A DNA stretch of 50,679 nt. Source: CAYONM01 sp964405325. Its GTDB lineage: Bacteria > Planctomycetota > UBA11346. The DNA lies in the NCBI GenBank assembly GCA_964405325.1, contig CAYONM010000006.1:1-50679 (forward strand), in the 5' to 3' direction. This document shows positions 41,244 through 49,371 of the stretch, piece by piece. The notes below the pieces were generated by a model. That model was not told the origin of the DNA and did no database searches. It saw only the letters and a list, made by a program, of their open reading frames with translations. Position 1 is the stretch's first letter, and each line of letters starts with the position of its first letter. Made by a program: the position numbers and the translations under genes.

Positions 41244-41272
41244 ACAAACCGGGCGCCGCCCGGTTTGTTTAC
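41242..41272 (+). terminator. Terminator hairpin of the VWA gene (short CGGGCGCC copy D)
   Basis: AAACAAACCGGGC (41242-41254), loop GCC, then GCCCGGTTTGTTT (41258-41270): a perfect 13-bp stem starting within the stop codon. Its T-rich closing arm can serve as a terminator tract. The sequence equals the outer arms of the repeats at 49254 and 50535 without their middle. Confidence 0.75.
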
Positions 41273-41276
41273 TTAA

Positions 41277-41437
41277 GGGCACCTCTATAAACTCAGGCAC
41301 TTCGCCAGACTTGCGCTTTCCGGCCCTGCCTGCGTTGCTGGAACCTCGAAATAACCCTGCTATTCCTTCGGCCCCAGCGCCTTGGCAGGACCAAAAATCG
41401 TCTGCGCCTGGCTCGACCTGAGTTTATAGAGGTGCCC
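41277..41437. mobile_element. 161-bp MITE-like element with perfect terminal inverted repeats
   Basis: The ends are exact inverted repeats of 21 bases (first 20: GGGCACCTCTATAAACTCAG), at 41277-41297 and 41417-41437. TTAA flanks both ends (41273-41276 and 41438-41441), consistent with a target duplication. The interior is itself an imperfect palindrome, so the whole element could fold into one long hairpin. It encodes no protein. A near-identical copy starts at 50603. Confidence 0.85.
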
Positions 41438-41444
41438 TTAATTA

Positions 41445-41753
41445 TTACCGCCCACACCCGGCCATGATCTCGCTGCAGCCGGCACGCAGACTGCGGCGAT
41501 AGGTTTCGAGGGCATTATTGACTTCCGTCTCATGCACCGGGTTGACCAGGTGTCCGCTGTCGTGACTGATGGTCAGGGTGGTCAGCTCGTGGTCCAAAAT
41601 GGCCAGATCGTCTCCCAGGGCTTTTCGACCTCGCTTTTCGATTCGCTTCAGGTCGGATTTGAGTCGGTTGGCCCAGCTGGCTTCACCGTGGTGCTGGAGC
41701 AGGTCCGAGCACTCACGTAGGTCCTGGATCAGGCGCTTCACCTTCTGTTTCAT
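41445..41753 (-). CDS. Small unknown protein (possibly DUF6966-like)
   Basis: A 102-residue, mostly helical cytoplasmic protein (KRLIQDLRECSDLLQHHGEA then SWANRLKSDLKRIEKRGRKA). The LLQHHGEASWANRL segment recalls DUF6966, a family of unknown function, but I am not sure of the match. Three cysteines lie near either end (ECSDLL, AGCSEIMAGCGR). ATG 41753 has GGGAG eight bases upstream; the frame stays open further upstream but would overlap the PHP gene. It follows the PHP gene by 59 bases and its stop codon lies three bases from the TTAA at the MITE end. Confidence 0.6.
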   Translation of the reverse strand: MKQKVKRLIQDLRECSDLLQHHGEASWANRLKSDLKRIEKRGRKALGDDLAILDHELTTLTISHDSGHLVNPVHETEVNNALETYRRSLRAGCSEIMAGCGR

Positions 41754-41812
41754 GGCTCGTTCTCCCATACGGGTCCCCAGCGGGTCGGCGCGGGAACCAA
41801 AACAGAGCCAGT

Positions 41813-42646
41813 TTAGCCTGCCTGCCGCTTTGGAGCAAGACCTGGTTGCCAGCCGATTCGACTGAGCAAGGGCATCACCATGGCACGCGAGAGCCGCCAA
41901 TCGCCGATCTGACGACGCCCAGGCTGATGGAAATCACTACCACAGCTGCGCAGCAGATCGCAGTGCTTGGCATGCAGCTCCAAAGCCTGACGCAGTCGCG
42001 GCTCGAGCCGTGGATGGTTGACCTCCAGGCCGTCCAGTTGACCGCTGTCCATCAGTGCCTGGATGCGCTCGAATTGGCGATAGATACCCGGATGGGCCAG
42101 GATGGTAACCCCGCCAGCGGCGCGAACGATCTCGGCGACCTGGCGCATACTGGGGAAATCCGGTAGGTCCAAACCCTGGATCGCGGCATCGCTCAGCAGA
42201 TCGATGAACGCGGCATGAGTCCGCTGGTACTGACCCATCTGGCGTAGATGCCGAGCAAGGTGCAAGCGACTCGGGCACTCGGTCTCGCCGTCATCGACCT
42301 GCGCCCAATACAGATTCAGACCGCGCTGACGATTGACATGATCGAGGATGCGATCGATCCGGAACCGACGCAGGGACTGGATCTGGGTGAGCAGCTGATT
42401 CAACTGGTCATGCTCGGGATCGATACCAAGACCGACAATATGGATTTCTCGACCATGAAGGCCGGCTGTGAACTCGACGCCGGGTATCAGGCCCGGCTGG
42501 GGTGCAATCTGCCGCCACCCACGCAGGCTGTCGTGATCGGTGATCGCCCATGCCACCAGTCGACGCCGCTGCACTTCCGCCAACAACTGTTCGGCAGAGC
42601 ACAGGCCATCCGAGGCCCTGGTGTGCATGTGCAGATCGACCCGCAT
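41813..42646 (-). CDS. PHP-domain phosphoesterase (RNase AM/YciV-like)
   Basis: A 277-residue metal-dependent phosphoesterase. The four PHP motifs are visible: VDLHMHTRASDG at residues 3-14, ITDHDSLRGW near 35-44, the IPGVEFTAGLHGREIHIVGLG segment near 54 (Glu and His ligands), LAHPG near 176-180 and SCGSDFHQPG near 238-247. The layout matches the YciV/RNase AM group, which acts as a 5'-3' exonuclease on short RNAs or on 3',5'-bisphosphates. It is divergent from RNase III with 60 bases between, an RNA-processing context that fits. Confidence 0.88.
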   Translation of the reverse strand: MRVDLHMHTRASDGLCSAEQLLAEVQRRRLVAWAITDHDSLRGWRQIAPQPGLIPGVEFTAGLHGREIHIVGLGIDPEHDQLNQLLTQIQSLRRFRIDRILDHVNRQRGLNLYWAQVDDGETECPSRLHLARHLRQMGQYQRTHAAFIDLLSDAAIQGLDLPDFPSMRQVAEIVRAAGGVTILAHPGIYRQFERIQALMDSGQLDGLEVNHPRLEPRLRQALELHAKHCDLLRSCGSDFHQPGRRQIGDWRLSRAMVMPLLSRIGWQPGLAPKRQAG

Positions 42647-42706
42647 GGCAGCATCATGTCACAGCAATCCCATTGTCACGGGCGCAGGTGGATTAGCCTC
42701 GTCGAC

Positions 42707-43438
42707 ATGACGTTTTCCGGTCAGCCCCGAGCGATCCGACCCTCTGAACGGCGCGATGCCATTGCCGAAATCCTCGGCCATCGCTTCAACGACCTCGACC
42801 TGTTGGCTCTGGCCTGCACGCACGCCTCTTGCTTGGACGCTCAGGCCAACCGCGAGACACGCATTGCACGCTGTAACGAACGCCTGGAATTCCTTGGCGA
42901 CGCCTTATTGGATGCCGCCTGCGCCGAGTGGTTGTTCGATCGCTACCCCAACGAAGACGAGGGGTCCCTATCGCGCTATAAATCCCGTTTGGTATCACGA
43001 CAGATCCTCGCTCGAGCCATGGAGGATGTCCTGCTACTGCCGTGGTGCGAGGTTGGCGAGAAAATGCAGAGCCCCTGGCCCGATTCAGTGAAAGCCAATT
43101 TTGCCGAAAGCCTACTGGCAGCCGTATACAAGGATGGTGGCTGGTCCAAGCTACGAACAGCGGTGGAATACCTGCTGAGCGCCCGTCTGGAAGAAGTGGT
43201 GGCCGAATCGCAGCAACTGGATGCCAAGGGCGGCCTGCAGGACTGGTGCCTGAAAAAGCACAGCTGCCTGCCCAGCTACCAGACCGAGCGACAGGGCGGC
43301 AGCGACCACGAACCCTGCTTCTGCTGTACCGTTACGGCCGGTGATCGGCAGGCCGAAGGTAGCGGCAGCAGTCGCCGGCGGGCCGAAACCGCCGCTGCCG
43401 CCGTTTTTCTGGCGAATTTGGAGGAAACAGAGCGATAG
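42707..43438 (+). CDS. rnc: Ribonuclease III
   Basis: A 243-residue double-stranded-RNA endonuclease. The RNase III signature CNERLEFLGDALLD is at residues 56-69, with catalytic Asp65. The second acidic patch is ANFAESLLAAVYKDGG, where the catalytic Glu is kept but the position of E. coli Asp114 is Asn. The dsRNA-binding domain is at about 165-240 (GGLQDWCLKKHSCLPSYQTE, then SSRRRAETAAAAVFLANLE). ATG 42707 gives a normal length; its ribosome site is weak and an ATG at 42656 is possible. It may process rRNA precursors and structured transcripts. Confidence 0.9.
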   Translation: MTFSGQPRAIRPSERRDAIAEILGHRFNDLDLLALACTHASCLDAQANRETRIARCNERLEFLGDALLDAACAEWLFDRYPNEDEGSLSRYKSRLVSRQILARAMEDVLLLPWCEVGEKMQSPWPDSVKANFAESLLAAVYKDGGWSKLRTAVEYLLSARLEEVVAESQQLDAKGGLQDWCLKKHSCLPSYQTERQGGSDHEPCFCCTVTAGDRQAEGSGSSRRRAETAAAAVFLANLEETER

Positions 43439-43454
43439 CCAGGAATCACCCCTT

Positions 43455-43635
43455 TAGCCCGGATCCCTCATGAGGATCGTCGCGAAAAGTAGTAGCGTGC
43501 TGTCAGGACAGGGCTTCGCGACCGAGGCGGACCGGAGCGTAGCATCGCTACGTGAGGATCAGCTGACCGATCGAAGTGCTGTAATGGCAGTGCGATATGG
43601 CTTTGAAGCAGCTTTCTCATGAGAGCTCCGGGTTA
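43455..43635. mobile_element. 181-bp long-hairpin element with imperfect terminal repeats
   Basis: The left end TAGCCCGGATCCCTCATGAG matches the reverse complement of the right end (TAACCCGGAGCTCTCATGAG) at 17 of 20 positions. Inner segments also pair (around TGCTGTCAGGACAG and CTGTAATGGCAG), and GCGTAGCATCGCTACG forms the tip. TA occurs at both edges. It is noncoding and looks like a MITE or the collapsed ends of an insertion sequence; the parent family is not identified. Confidence 0.6.
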
Positions 43636-43672
43636 GGCGTGCCGGTTGCCAGACACGCCGCAGGCGATTCAC

Positions 43673-43713
43673 ATAGAAAACCGGGTCGAGCAATGCTCGA
43701 CCCGGTTTTCTAT
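43673..43713. terminator. Strong bidirectional terminator hairpin
   Basis: A perfect palindrome of 20-base arms around a single A: CATAGAAAACCGGGTCGAGC opens it and GCTCGACCCGGTTTTCTAT closes it, with T-rich tails in both directions. It lies 17 bases beyond the stop of the DUF4340 gene and downstream of rnc, so it can end transcription from both sides. Confidence 0.85.
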
Positions 43714-43729
43714 GGCTTGGAACGTTGGT

Positions 43730-45097
43730 TCACTCAGCGTCGTCAGCTGCCGGTTCTTCCTGCTTTTCGACTTCCTTGAACAAATCGCTCTCGCTGGGCT
43801 TCAGTTTTTCGAAGCTGGCATTGTCGATGACATAGAAGTACTTGGTAAAGCGAGCATTCAACTCGGCAGCCTTGGCCTTGCCTTCGTTGGCAATGGCCTG
43901 CGGATCCATGTCCTGCTTTTCCTCGTCCGTAGCGGCGGCTTCTTCACCCTCGGTCGCTTCTGGTGCTTCCGCTGCGTTTTTGGCAGCAACATAGTTTTCG
44001 TCGAGCTCGGGATCGTAACGGACGAAAATCGCCATGTAGCGGTTGTTGCCCTCTTTGGCTTCGTTGTCATCGATCAGGGCCTGCGCTTCCTCTTCGCTCA
44101 GTAACTGACCAGCAGAGAGATCCTTGCCTGTTCCAGCTGCGATCTCACCGAAGAACAAGTGATACCGCATGCCTTCCTTGGTGCCGATGGCGATGGCACC
44201 ATCGTTGCCATAGAGCTGACCGTTCTGGGCCTGAAACAAGCCATGTGCCTGGAGCCGCAGCTTGGCCAGCAGATCCCCCCCGGTGGGGAAGGGGCGGACA
44301 CCAACCAGATTCAAACTGGTGACTTTGCGCAACACATCTTTGACCTTGTCGACAGCCAATCCCTGACCTTCCGGCACCTCGGCAGTAGTCCAGTTGTCGA
44401 CATCCACCCGGCTGAACATCTGTTTTTCGCCCTGTTCGACGGCGCCCTGACCTTCGTCCACCATATGCCGGTCGATGACCAGTTGCTTGATATCGGCCTG
44501 TTCGACGTCGATCAGCTTCCGGTTGACCCAGTCGGTGAATTTGGTGCTGAACATGATATTCAGTTTGGCGGTGTACACCGCATTCGAACCGGCATCACGC
44601 ACATAGCGCACGCCCGAGGCACCTTCAACGTTATCACCCACAATCAGGTCAACCACATTTGCGCCACTCTTGTCCTTGATAGTGATGCGAGTGCCAAAAC
44701 CTTCCGATTCCAGGGACTGGGTGTCGTCCATGGGATCGAGTAGCTCCAGCTGACCAAAGTCATCGGGCCCAACCGGAATCAGATCGCCATAGGTGACCCC
44801 CACCACCGAACCGGTGGTCCGTCCAACCTGATCCTTGGCATCGGCCGGGTAGTCATGGTGACTGGGAATAACCCAGCCGTCCTTGGTGGCGGTCACCTCG
44901 AACACAGCAGCGGATGACTCATCGGCATCCCAGCTCGCCACACGGAGACTTTGCACCTCCTCCAGGCTCAACTGCGAACGTCCAATCGGTTCTCCGGACC
45001 GGTCATCCGGCTTGTCAACTTCGCGCGTCTGTGGCATCCAGGCCGGAATGGCCGTCACAACCACAAGGACCGCGAGCACGATGGTCAGAATCTTCAT
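43730..45097 (-). CDS. DUF4340-domain protein of a GldFG-type ABC system
   Basis: A 455-residue protein with a single N-terminal helix (ILTIVLAVLVVVTAIPAWM) acting as anchor, then an extracytoplasmic portion. The DUF4340 pattern is visible in FGTRITIKDKSGANVVDLIV followed by GDNVEGASGVRYVRDAGSNA and VYTAKLNIMFSTKFTDWVNR. The C-terminus is acidic and low-complexity (EAPEATEGEEAAATDEEKQ). The start overlaps the GldFG-like gene stop as ATGA, and the gene is the third of ATPase, permease-GldG, DUF4340. In this conserved arrangement the protein is presumed to assist the transporter; substrate and reaction are unknown. Confidence 0.85.
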   Translation of the reverse strand: MKILTIVLAVLVVVTAIPAWMPQTREVDKPDDRSGEPIGRSQLSLEEVQSLRVASWDADESSAAVFEVTATKDGWVIPSHHDYPADAKDQVGRTTGSVVGVTYGDLIPVGPDDFGQLELLDPMDDTQSLESEGFGTRITIKDKSGANVVDLIVGDNVEGASGVRYVRDAGSNAVYTAKLNIMFSTKFTDWVNRKLIDVEQADIKQLVIDRHMVDEGQGAVEQGEKQMFSRVDVDNWTTAEVPEGQGLAVDKVKDVLRKVTSLNLVGVRPFPTGGDLLAKLRLQAHGLFQAQNGQLYGNDGAIAIGTKEGMRYHLFFGEIAAGTGKDLSAGQLLSEEEAQALIDDNEAKEGNNRYMAIFVRYDPELDENYVAAKNAAEAPEATEGEEAAATDEEKQDMDPQAIANEGKAKAAELNARFTKYFYVIDNASFEKLKPSESDLFKEVEKQEEPAADDAE

Positions 45098-47838
45098 GCG
45101 GCACTCCTTTGACGGGCAGCGGGAATATCGGTGCGTTCACGCACTATACGCAGGGCGGCGACAATCACGATCAGCAGCAACAGCAACAGGGCCGGTACAC
45201 CGATGGCGAGGATCTTGACCGTCATGCGATCAGCCAGAATCTGCTCCCGCTGCAGTGCACGCGCCTTGCGGACTTCAAGCAGGGCCTCGTTGTCCAGTTT
45301 CTCGTTTTTCTTTTCGAGCTTGCGTTGTTCAATCTTCTGGACTGCTGCCACTTCGTTGGCCTTGGACTGCTCATCCAAATCATCGCGTTCCCGGATCGCT
45401 TTGATCTTGGCATCGAAGGCAGCCTGGGCTTCGACACGCTTGGCATCCTTGACCTCTTCCACTTCCTCGATGGTCTGCGATACCTGCAATTCGGTATGAT
45501 TGACCACATCCTGCATGCGGCTCAACATGCGATGCTTGGCGCGACGGTTGCGCAGAGCGATGAAATCCGTGTCACCAGCCAGAGCATCCACCGCATTGGC
45601 CACCAGCTGCACGTTGTTGAGGCTGGCCCACAGTTTTTGCAGATCAGCAGCATTACGACTGTCGATATTGCGATACATGCTGAAGAAATTGTCGTGACCC
45701 AAGTCCAGGTCGCCGATCACGATCACATGCATCTTGTTCTCGGACAGATCACCCTCCTTGGGTATGCCGTCCGATGCATCCTCGGACTCGTCGGGGTCAT
45801 TGTCACCGTCTGCCGATTCCGGCACGAAGGCACGCGGCATGGTACCCGCAACTTCCACGGCCAGCCAGGGACGCTGCCCACGGCTTCCGATAAAGCGGCC
45901 AGGATCGCGTGGCTGCATACCGTAAGGCGTCTGCATGATGAAATCGTCGAAGCGCTTGGTACCCCACGGCGCACCCTCGGAGATCGTCAGCAACGGGGTG
46001 TGCTCCAGACCGCCGATATCCCAGGCGACATCATCCTGATCGAGCTTCTTCATCACAGCGGGATAGACCGTCAGGATCTTGTCCATGCCCTTGGTGATGG
46101 GGGATTCCAGAATTCCGCCCTTCTCCTGCGTCGACCAGACGATGGTCGGTGGCAACTGGCTGACCACGGTATTGGGGGCATAGGAACTCCAGGCGATCTT
46201 GCCCAGATCAGCGCGCAGACCCAGGGCCCGCATCAACTTGTTGATATCACCCTTGGGCTCGCTCTCCGGCGGTGGCATACCCGGCATCTGCTGCTGTTGC
46301 TGGGGATCGAAGCGGGGCAGACTGGGAGCGATCTGACGACCGCTGTTGAGTTCAAAATACGGGAAAGGATCGACCATCATCAGGGTCGGGCCACCCGCAT
46401 AGATGAAGTCGTGGACATTGACCATCTGCTCGGCGGTCAGACCCGATGGAATCGGCACCACGAGTACATCGATATCGTCGGTAATCGGGTTGTCGGGGAA
46501 GACATCGCGCACCTCGTACTGCCGTCGCAACTCCTGCACCAATTCCCAGGCCGGCTGATTTTGCCGCATCTGGAAATTGAAGTCGTCGGTCATCTTGACC
46601 TCGGTCTGCACCACGCCGACCACCGGCAGGGCATTGGCGGCCTTGTTCTGGACCGTACGGATGGCACGGACCAGCTCGTATTCGACCGATAGACCGGGCT
46701 CGAAATACTCGATGGTCTGGGAGATGCCACGCGAGGTAACCACGGCACTGAGGAACACGTCCAGCATGTCGCGACCCGTAACGGTATCCCCCGGCATTTT
46801 CCGTGGCTGCAGGCCATAGGTATTCTGAGCAATGGTGGCTGCGCGATCGACCACATCCGTGGGCCGCAGAATTCGAGTTTCCAGTTGTGTACCGCCGGCG
46901 CGCTCCAATGCAGCGATGGTATCAACAATCTCCTTGGCCTTCAACGACACCTGTTCCGGCAACTCTTCACTGAGGAAGGCAGTGATACGCACCGGATTTT
47001 CCAGCCCACCGAGGATATTCTTGGAGGTCTGACTGATAGAGCTGATGCCATCGAAAGAGATATCGACATCCAAGTGCGAACGGCTGAACCACTGCCCGAT
47101 ATTGATCGCCAGGACCACAGCCAACACCATGTTGACCACCTGGAAAACGATCTGTTCCTGCTGTTCGGCCCGCCAGAGACGCGCCGACAACCACAACAGG
47201 GTCAAACCGAGACCGACGCCGATCACGGCAAAGGCCATCAACATATTGCCGATGGAGAAGACGCCGCGCTGAAAGGGCTCCATCCAGTCCAGGCCAAAGC
47301 CCAACACCAGGATGATGCCGGAATAGATCACGCCGAGCACGAAAGCAATGGCCTGGGAGCGAACCTGCACGCTGGCCCACAGACCAAGCGCGGCAAAGGC
47401 CAGACCGCCAAACCACCAGCCGAAATAATTGGCCAGGATCAAACCGACATCCGGATTGCCGAGCCATGCCAGCACTACCACGTTGGACAGGTTGGCCACC
47501 ATGGCGATGGTGAACAGAATGGCGATGGCGAGATATTTGCCGACCACCGCGTCGAGCACGCTGATCGGTAGGGTGAGCACCAATTCCTCGGTGCCCTTTT
47601 CTTTTTCTGTGGTCCAGGCACCCATAGCCAAGGCTGGCAACAGTACCGCCAGAGCAAAAGGCATGATGCCGTAGATGGGTGCGAAGTCAGCAATCCCGCG
47701 CTGGTAGAAACTATCCTGCCAGAACAGGAAGGCGCCGGTCACGCAGACAAAAAGAAGAATGAAAATATAGCCAACCGGGTTGCCGAGAAAGCTGCCCAGC
47801 TGGCGTTTCATGACGGCCAGTATGGCATGTGGGTGCAT
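45094..47838 (-). CDS. GldF-GldG fusion: ABC-2 permease joined to an auxiliary transport domain
   Basis: A 914-residue protein. Residues 1-250 form an ABC-2 type permease with six hydrophobic segments (GYIFILLFVCVTGAFLFW, MPFALAVLLPALAMGAW, YLAIAILFTIAMVANLSNVV and others). Residues about 255-640 are the GldG/ABC_transp_aux domain (LGGLENPVRITAFLSEELP, IEYFEPGLSVEYELVRAI, DIDVLVVPIPSGLTAEQMVN). Near the C-terminus come a charged coiled coil (about 775-870) and a final helix (ILAIGVPALLLLLLIVIVAA). In gliding Bacteroidota GldF and GldG are separate; fused forms are frequent elsewhere and not tied to gliding. It overlaps the ATPase stop by one base. Confidence 0.88.
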   Translation of the reverse strand: MHPHAILAVMKRQLGSFLGNPVGYIFILLFVCVTGAFLFWQDSFYQRGIADFAPIYGIMPFALAVLLPALAMGAWTTEKEKGTEELVLTLPISVLDAVVGKYLAIAILFTIAMVANLSNVVVLAWLGNPDVGLILANYFGWWFGGLAFAALGLWASVQVRSQAIAFVLGVIYSGIILVLGFGLDWMEPFQRGVFSIGNMLMAFAVIGVGLGLTLLWLSARLWRAEQQEQIVFQVVNMVLAVVLAINIGQWFSRSHLDVDISFDGISSISQTSKNILGGLENPVRITAFLSEELPEQVSLKAKEIVDTIAALERAGGTQLETRILRPTDVVDRAATIAQNTYGLQPRKMPGDTVTGRDMLDVFLSAVVTSRGISQTIEYFEPGLSVEYELVRAIRTVQNKAANALPVVGVVQTEVKMTDDFNFQMRQNQPAWELVQELRRQYEVRDVFPDNPITDDIDVLVVPIPSGLTAEQMVNVHDFIYAGGPTLMMVDPFPYFELNSGRQIAPSLPRFDPQQQQQMPGMPPPESEPKGDINKLMRALGLRADLGKIAWSSYAPNTVVSQLPPTIVWSTQEKGGILESPITKGMDKILTVYPAVMKKLDQDDVAWDIGGLEHTPLLTISEGAPWGTKRFDDFIMQTPYGMQPRDPGRFIGSRGQRPWLAVEVAGTMPRAFVPESADGDNDPDESEDASDGIPKEGDLSENKMHVIVIGDLDLGHDNFFSMYRNIDSRNAADLQKLWASLNNVQLVANAVDALAGDTDFIALRNRRAKHRMLSRMQDVVNHTELQVSQTIEEVEEVKDAKRVEAQAAFDAKIKAIRERDDLDEQSKANEVAAVQKIEQRKLEKKNEKLDNEALLEVRKARALQREQILADRMTVKILAIGVPALLLLLLIVIVAALRIVRERTDIPAARQRSAA

Positions 47839-48578
47839 CAGGCGGCCCCTCCGATGGTCAATTGATGGAAGCGTTCTTCCAAGCCAACGTCACCGGTCAG
47901 CTCGGCAGGCGTGCCATTGAAACGGATGCGACCGTCGGAGATCACGATCACGCTGTCGGCCATCGCTTCGACTTCCTGTAGGATATGGGTCGACAAGAGA
48001 ATGGTCTTCTTTTGGGCCAAATCGCGGATCAGCTTCCGCACCACGCGGACCTGATTCGGATCCAAACCCGAGGTCGGCTCGTCCATGATCAGGACGTCCG
48101 GGTCATGCAGTAGCGCCTGCGCCAAACCGACACGTTGCCGGTAGCCCTTCGACAGCTTGTTGATGGACTTGTGCCAGACTTCGTGCACATGGCATTCTTC
48201 CGCCACCCGCTCCAAGGCGTTCCGAAGCGTACTGCCGTCCATACCTCGGGCATTGCCCATGAAGCGTAGAAAGGTAGATGGGGTCATGTCTTCATACAGT
48301 GGGCCGTTTTCCGGCAGATAGCCGAGCACCCGACTCGCTTCCAGACGCTGCGAGTAGACGTCGAAGTCGGCGATACGGGCGCTACCAGAGGACGGCGCCA
48401 GATAGCCGGTCAGAATCTTCATCGTTGTCGTCTTACCCGCACCGTTGGGACCGAGGAACGCAGTGATCGATCCTTTGGGCACTGTGAAGCTGACATGTTC
48501 GATCGCGGTGAACTGGCCGTAGTAGCGACTGAGGTCGTCTGCCACGATTTGGGCCTCGTTCTGGGTCGTTTCGACCAT
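47838..48578 (-). CDS. ABC transporter ATP-binding protein (GldA-like)
   Basis: A 246-residue ATPase. Walker A GPNGAGKTT is at residues 43-51, the signature is read as LSKGYRQRVGLAQALL (near 142-157), Walker B is VLIMDEPTSGLDP and the H-loop is in ILLSTHILQEVEAM. LTGYLAPSSGSARI and LGYLPENGPLYEDMTP are typical of the GldA/NatA-like drug and lipid exporter group. AGGAGGAG precedes the ATG, a strong site for the first gene of the three-gene operon. It energises the GldFG-like membrane protein. Confidence 0.92.
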   Translation of the reverse strand: MVETTQNEAQIVADDLSRYYGQFTAIEHVSFTVPKGSITAFLGPNGAGKTTTMKILTGYLAPSSGSARIADFDVYSQRLEASRVLGYLPENGPLYEDMTPSTFLRFMGNARGMDGSTLRNALERVAEECHVHEVWHKSINKLSKGYRQRVGLAQALLHDPDVLIMDEPTSGLDPNQVRVVRKLIRDLAQKKTILLSTHILQEVEAMADSVIVISDGRIRFNGTPAELTGDVGLEERFHQLTIGGAA

Positions 48579-48768
48579 ATTGCTCCTCCTGGGATAAACT
48601 AACTTGCTCTGCGAGACGTTGCCTTCCGGCTGAGCTTACCAGGCAATTCAAGGACAGCAGGATGTCGGACTGACCCACTCACGCAAGCCCAGCCCAGCCC
48701 TCGCATCGAGCATTGCTCCGTCCTTGCGCCGGCCTAGCGTTTTGGTCCTTTCACGAAAAGAGGTACCT

Positions 48769-49206
48769 ATGCGATTCGATGTCAGTCGTGATTTTCTTGA
48801 TGGCGTAATGCTGCAGCATCCCCAGTCCAGCGCCGAACAGAACAACAACGAAGTTCAGGCCAACGCCAGCATGCAATTCCTGCCGTCCAGTCCGGATGGC
48901 ACCATGCACACCGCGGTCGTCAGCCTGCGGGTGAGCCTGAAAGACCAGGAGCAACCCTTCGCGCATGGCGGTTGGCGTTTCCTGTTCACCTCCGACGAGG
49001 AATTCGACCCCAAAAACGCCGGCCAGCACCCCTACCTGCAGCGCCTTTTGATCAATGGTGCCAGCAAGATCCTGGCAGTCCTCAACCCCCTGTGTCTGCA
49101 CGGCAACATGCCCTTGATCCCCCTGGACACCACCAGTTTGGTGCAAGGCATCCGCCAGCAGCAGCAAGAAGGTGGCGGCGAGGCCAAAGCCAAGACCGAC
49201 AACTGA
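48769..49206 (+). CDS. Possible SecB-like chaperone-fold protein
   Basis: A 145-residue acidic cytoplasmic protein. The pattern recalls SecB: a central set of strands (TMHTAVVSLRVSLKDQEQPF), then a helix (YLQRLLINGASKILAVLNPL) and a C-terminal segment MPLIPLDTTSLVQGIRQQQQ that matches the usual PxLxLxPxxFxxLxxxxxxQ ending of SecB. The N-terminus is not clearly alike, and overall similarity is low. AAGAGG precedes ATG 48769. It is divergent from the ABC operon by 190 bases. SecB-like proteins can also serve in toxin-antitoxin-chaperone systems, but no toxin or antitoxin gene adjoins this one. Confidence 0.5.
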   Translation: MRFDVSRDFLDGVMLQHPQSSAEQNNNEVQANASMQFLPSSPDGTMHTAVVSLRVSLKDQEQPFAHGGWRFLFTSDEEFDPKNAGQHPYLQRLLINGASKILAVLNPLCLHGNMPLIPLDTTSLVQGIRQQQQEGGGEAKAKTDN

Positions 49207-49218
49207 AGCATCATAATC

Positions 49219-49242
49219 AAGGGGGTGGGCTTCACCCCTTCT
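49219..49242 (+). terminator. Possible terminator of the SecB-like gene
   Basis: AAGGGGGTG and CACCCCTT can pair, with one bulged G, around a five-base loop, starting 13 bases after the stop codon. TCT follows but there is no long T-tract. Confidence 0.4.
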
Positions 49243-49253
49243 GAGAAAAGCGT

Positions 49254-49316
49254 ACAAACTGGACGCCGCCCGGAACCCAGCCGGGTTCAATCGTAGCGGT
49301 CGGCAACCGGTTTAAT
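49254..49316 (+). repeat. CGGGCGCC hairpin repeat, copy A
   Basis: An imperfect hairpin opening ACAAACTGGACGCCGCCCGG and closing CGGTCGGCAACCGGTTTAAT. It shares the segments CGGAACCCA, AATCGTAGCGGTCGGC (GATCGTAGCGGTCGGC in copy B) and ACCGGTTT with the copy at 50535-50594. Confidence 0.6.
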
Positions 49317-49334
49317 AATCTTCACCCAAACGGA

Positions 49335-49367
49335 GTATGCCCAGCCACCGATGGTGGCTGGGCATAC
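49335..49367. terminator. Perfect 15-bp hairpin downstream of the aminotransferase
   Basis: GTATGCCCAGCCACC (49335-49349), loop GAT, GGTGGCTGGGCATAC (49353-49367). It lies between the SecB-like gene and the aminotransferase, which converge. No T-tract follows on either strand. Its plus-strand side ends four bases before a MITE terminal repeat. Confidence 0.6.
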
Positions 49368-49371
49368 TTAT

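Noticed and set aside
42248..42706. In-frame upstream extension of the RNase III reading frame.
   Set aside because: It would overlap the PHP gene on the opposite strand by about 400 bases and shows no similarity; RNase III has normal length from 42707.
44914..46692. A 592-codon plus-strand open frame opposite the DUF4340 and GldFG-like genes.
   Set aside because: It crosses two coupled genes on the other strand and shows no domain or start signal.
48769..49206. Toxin-antitoxin-chaperone system built on the SecB-like gene.
   Set aside because: Neighbours are an ABC operon and an aminotransferase; no small toxin or antitoxin gene is adjacent.
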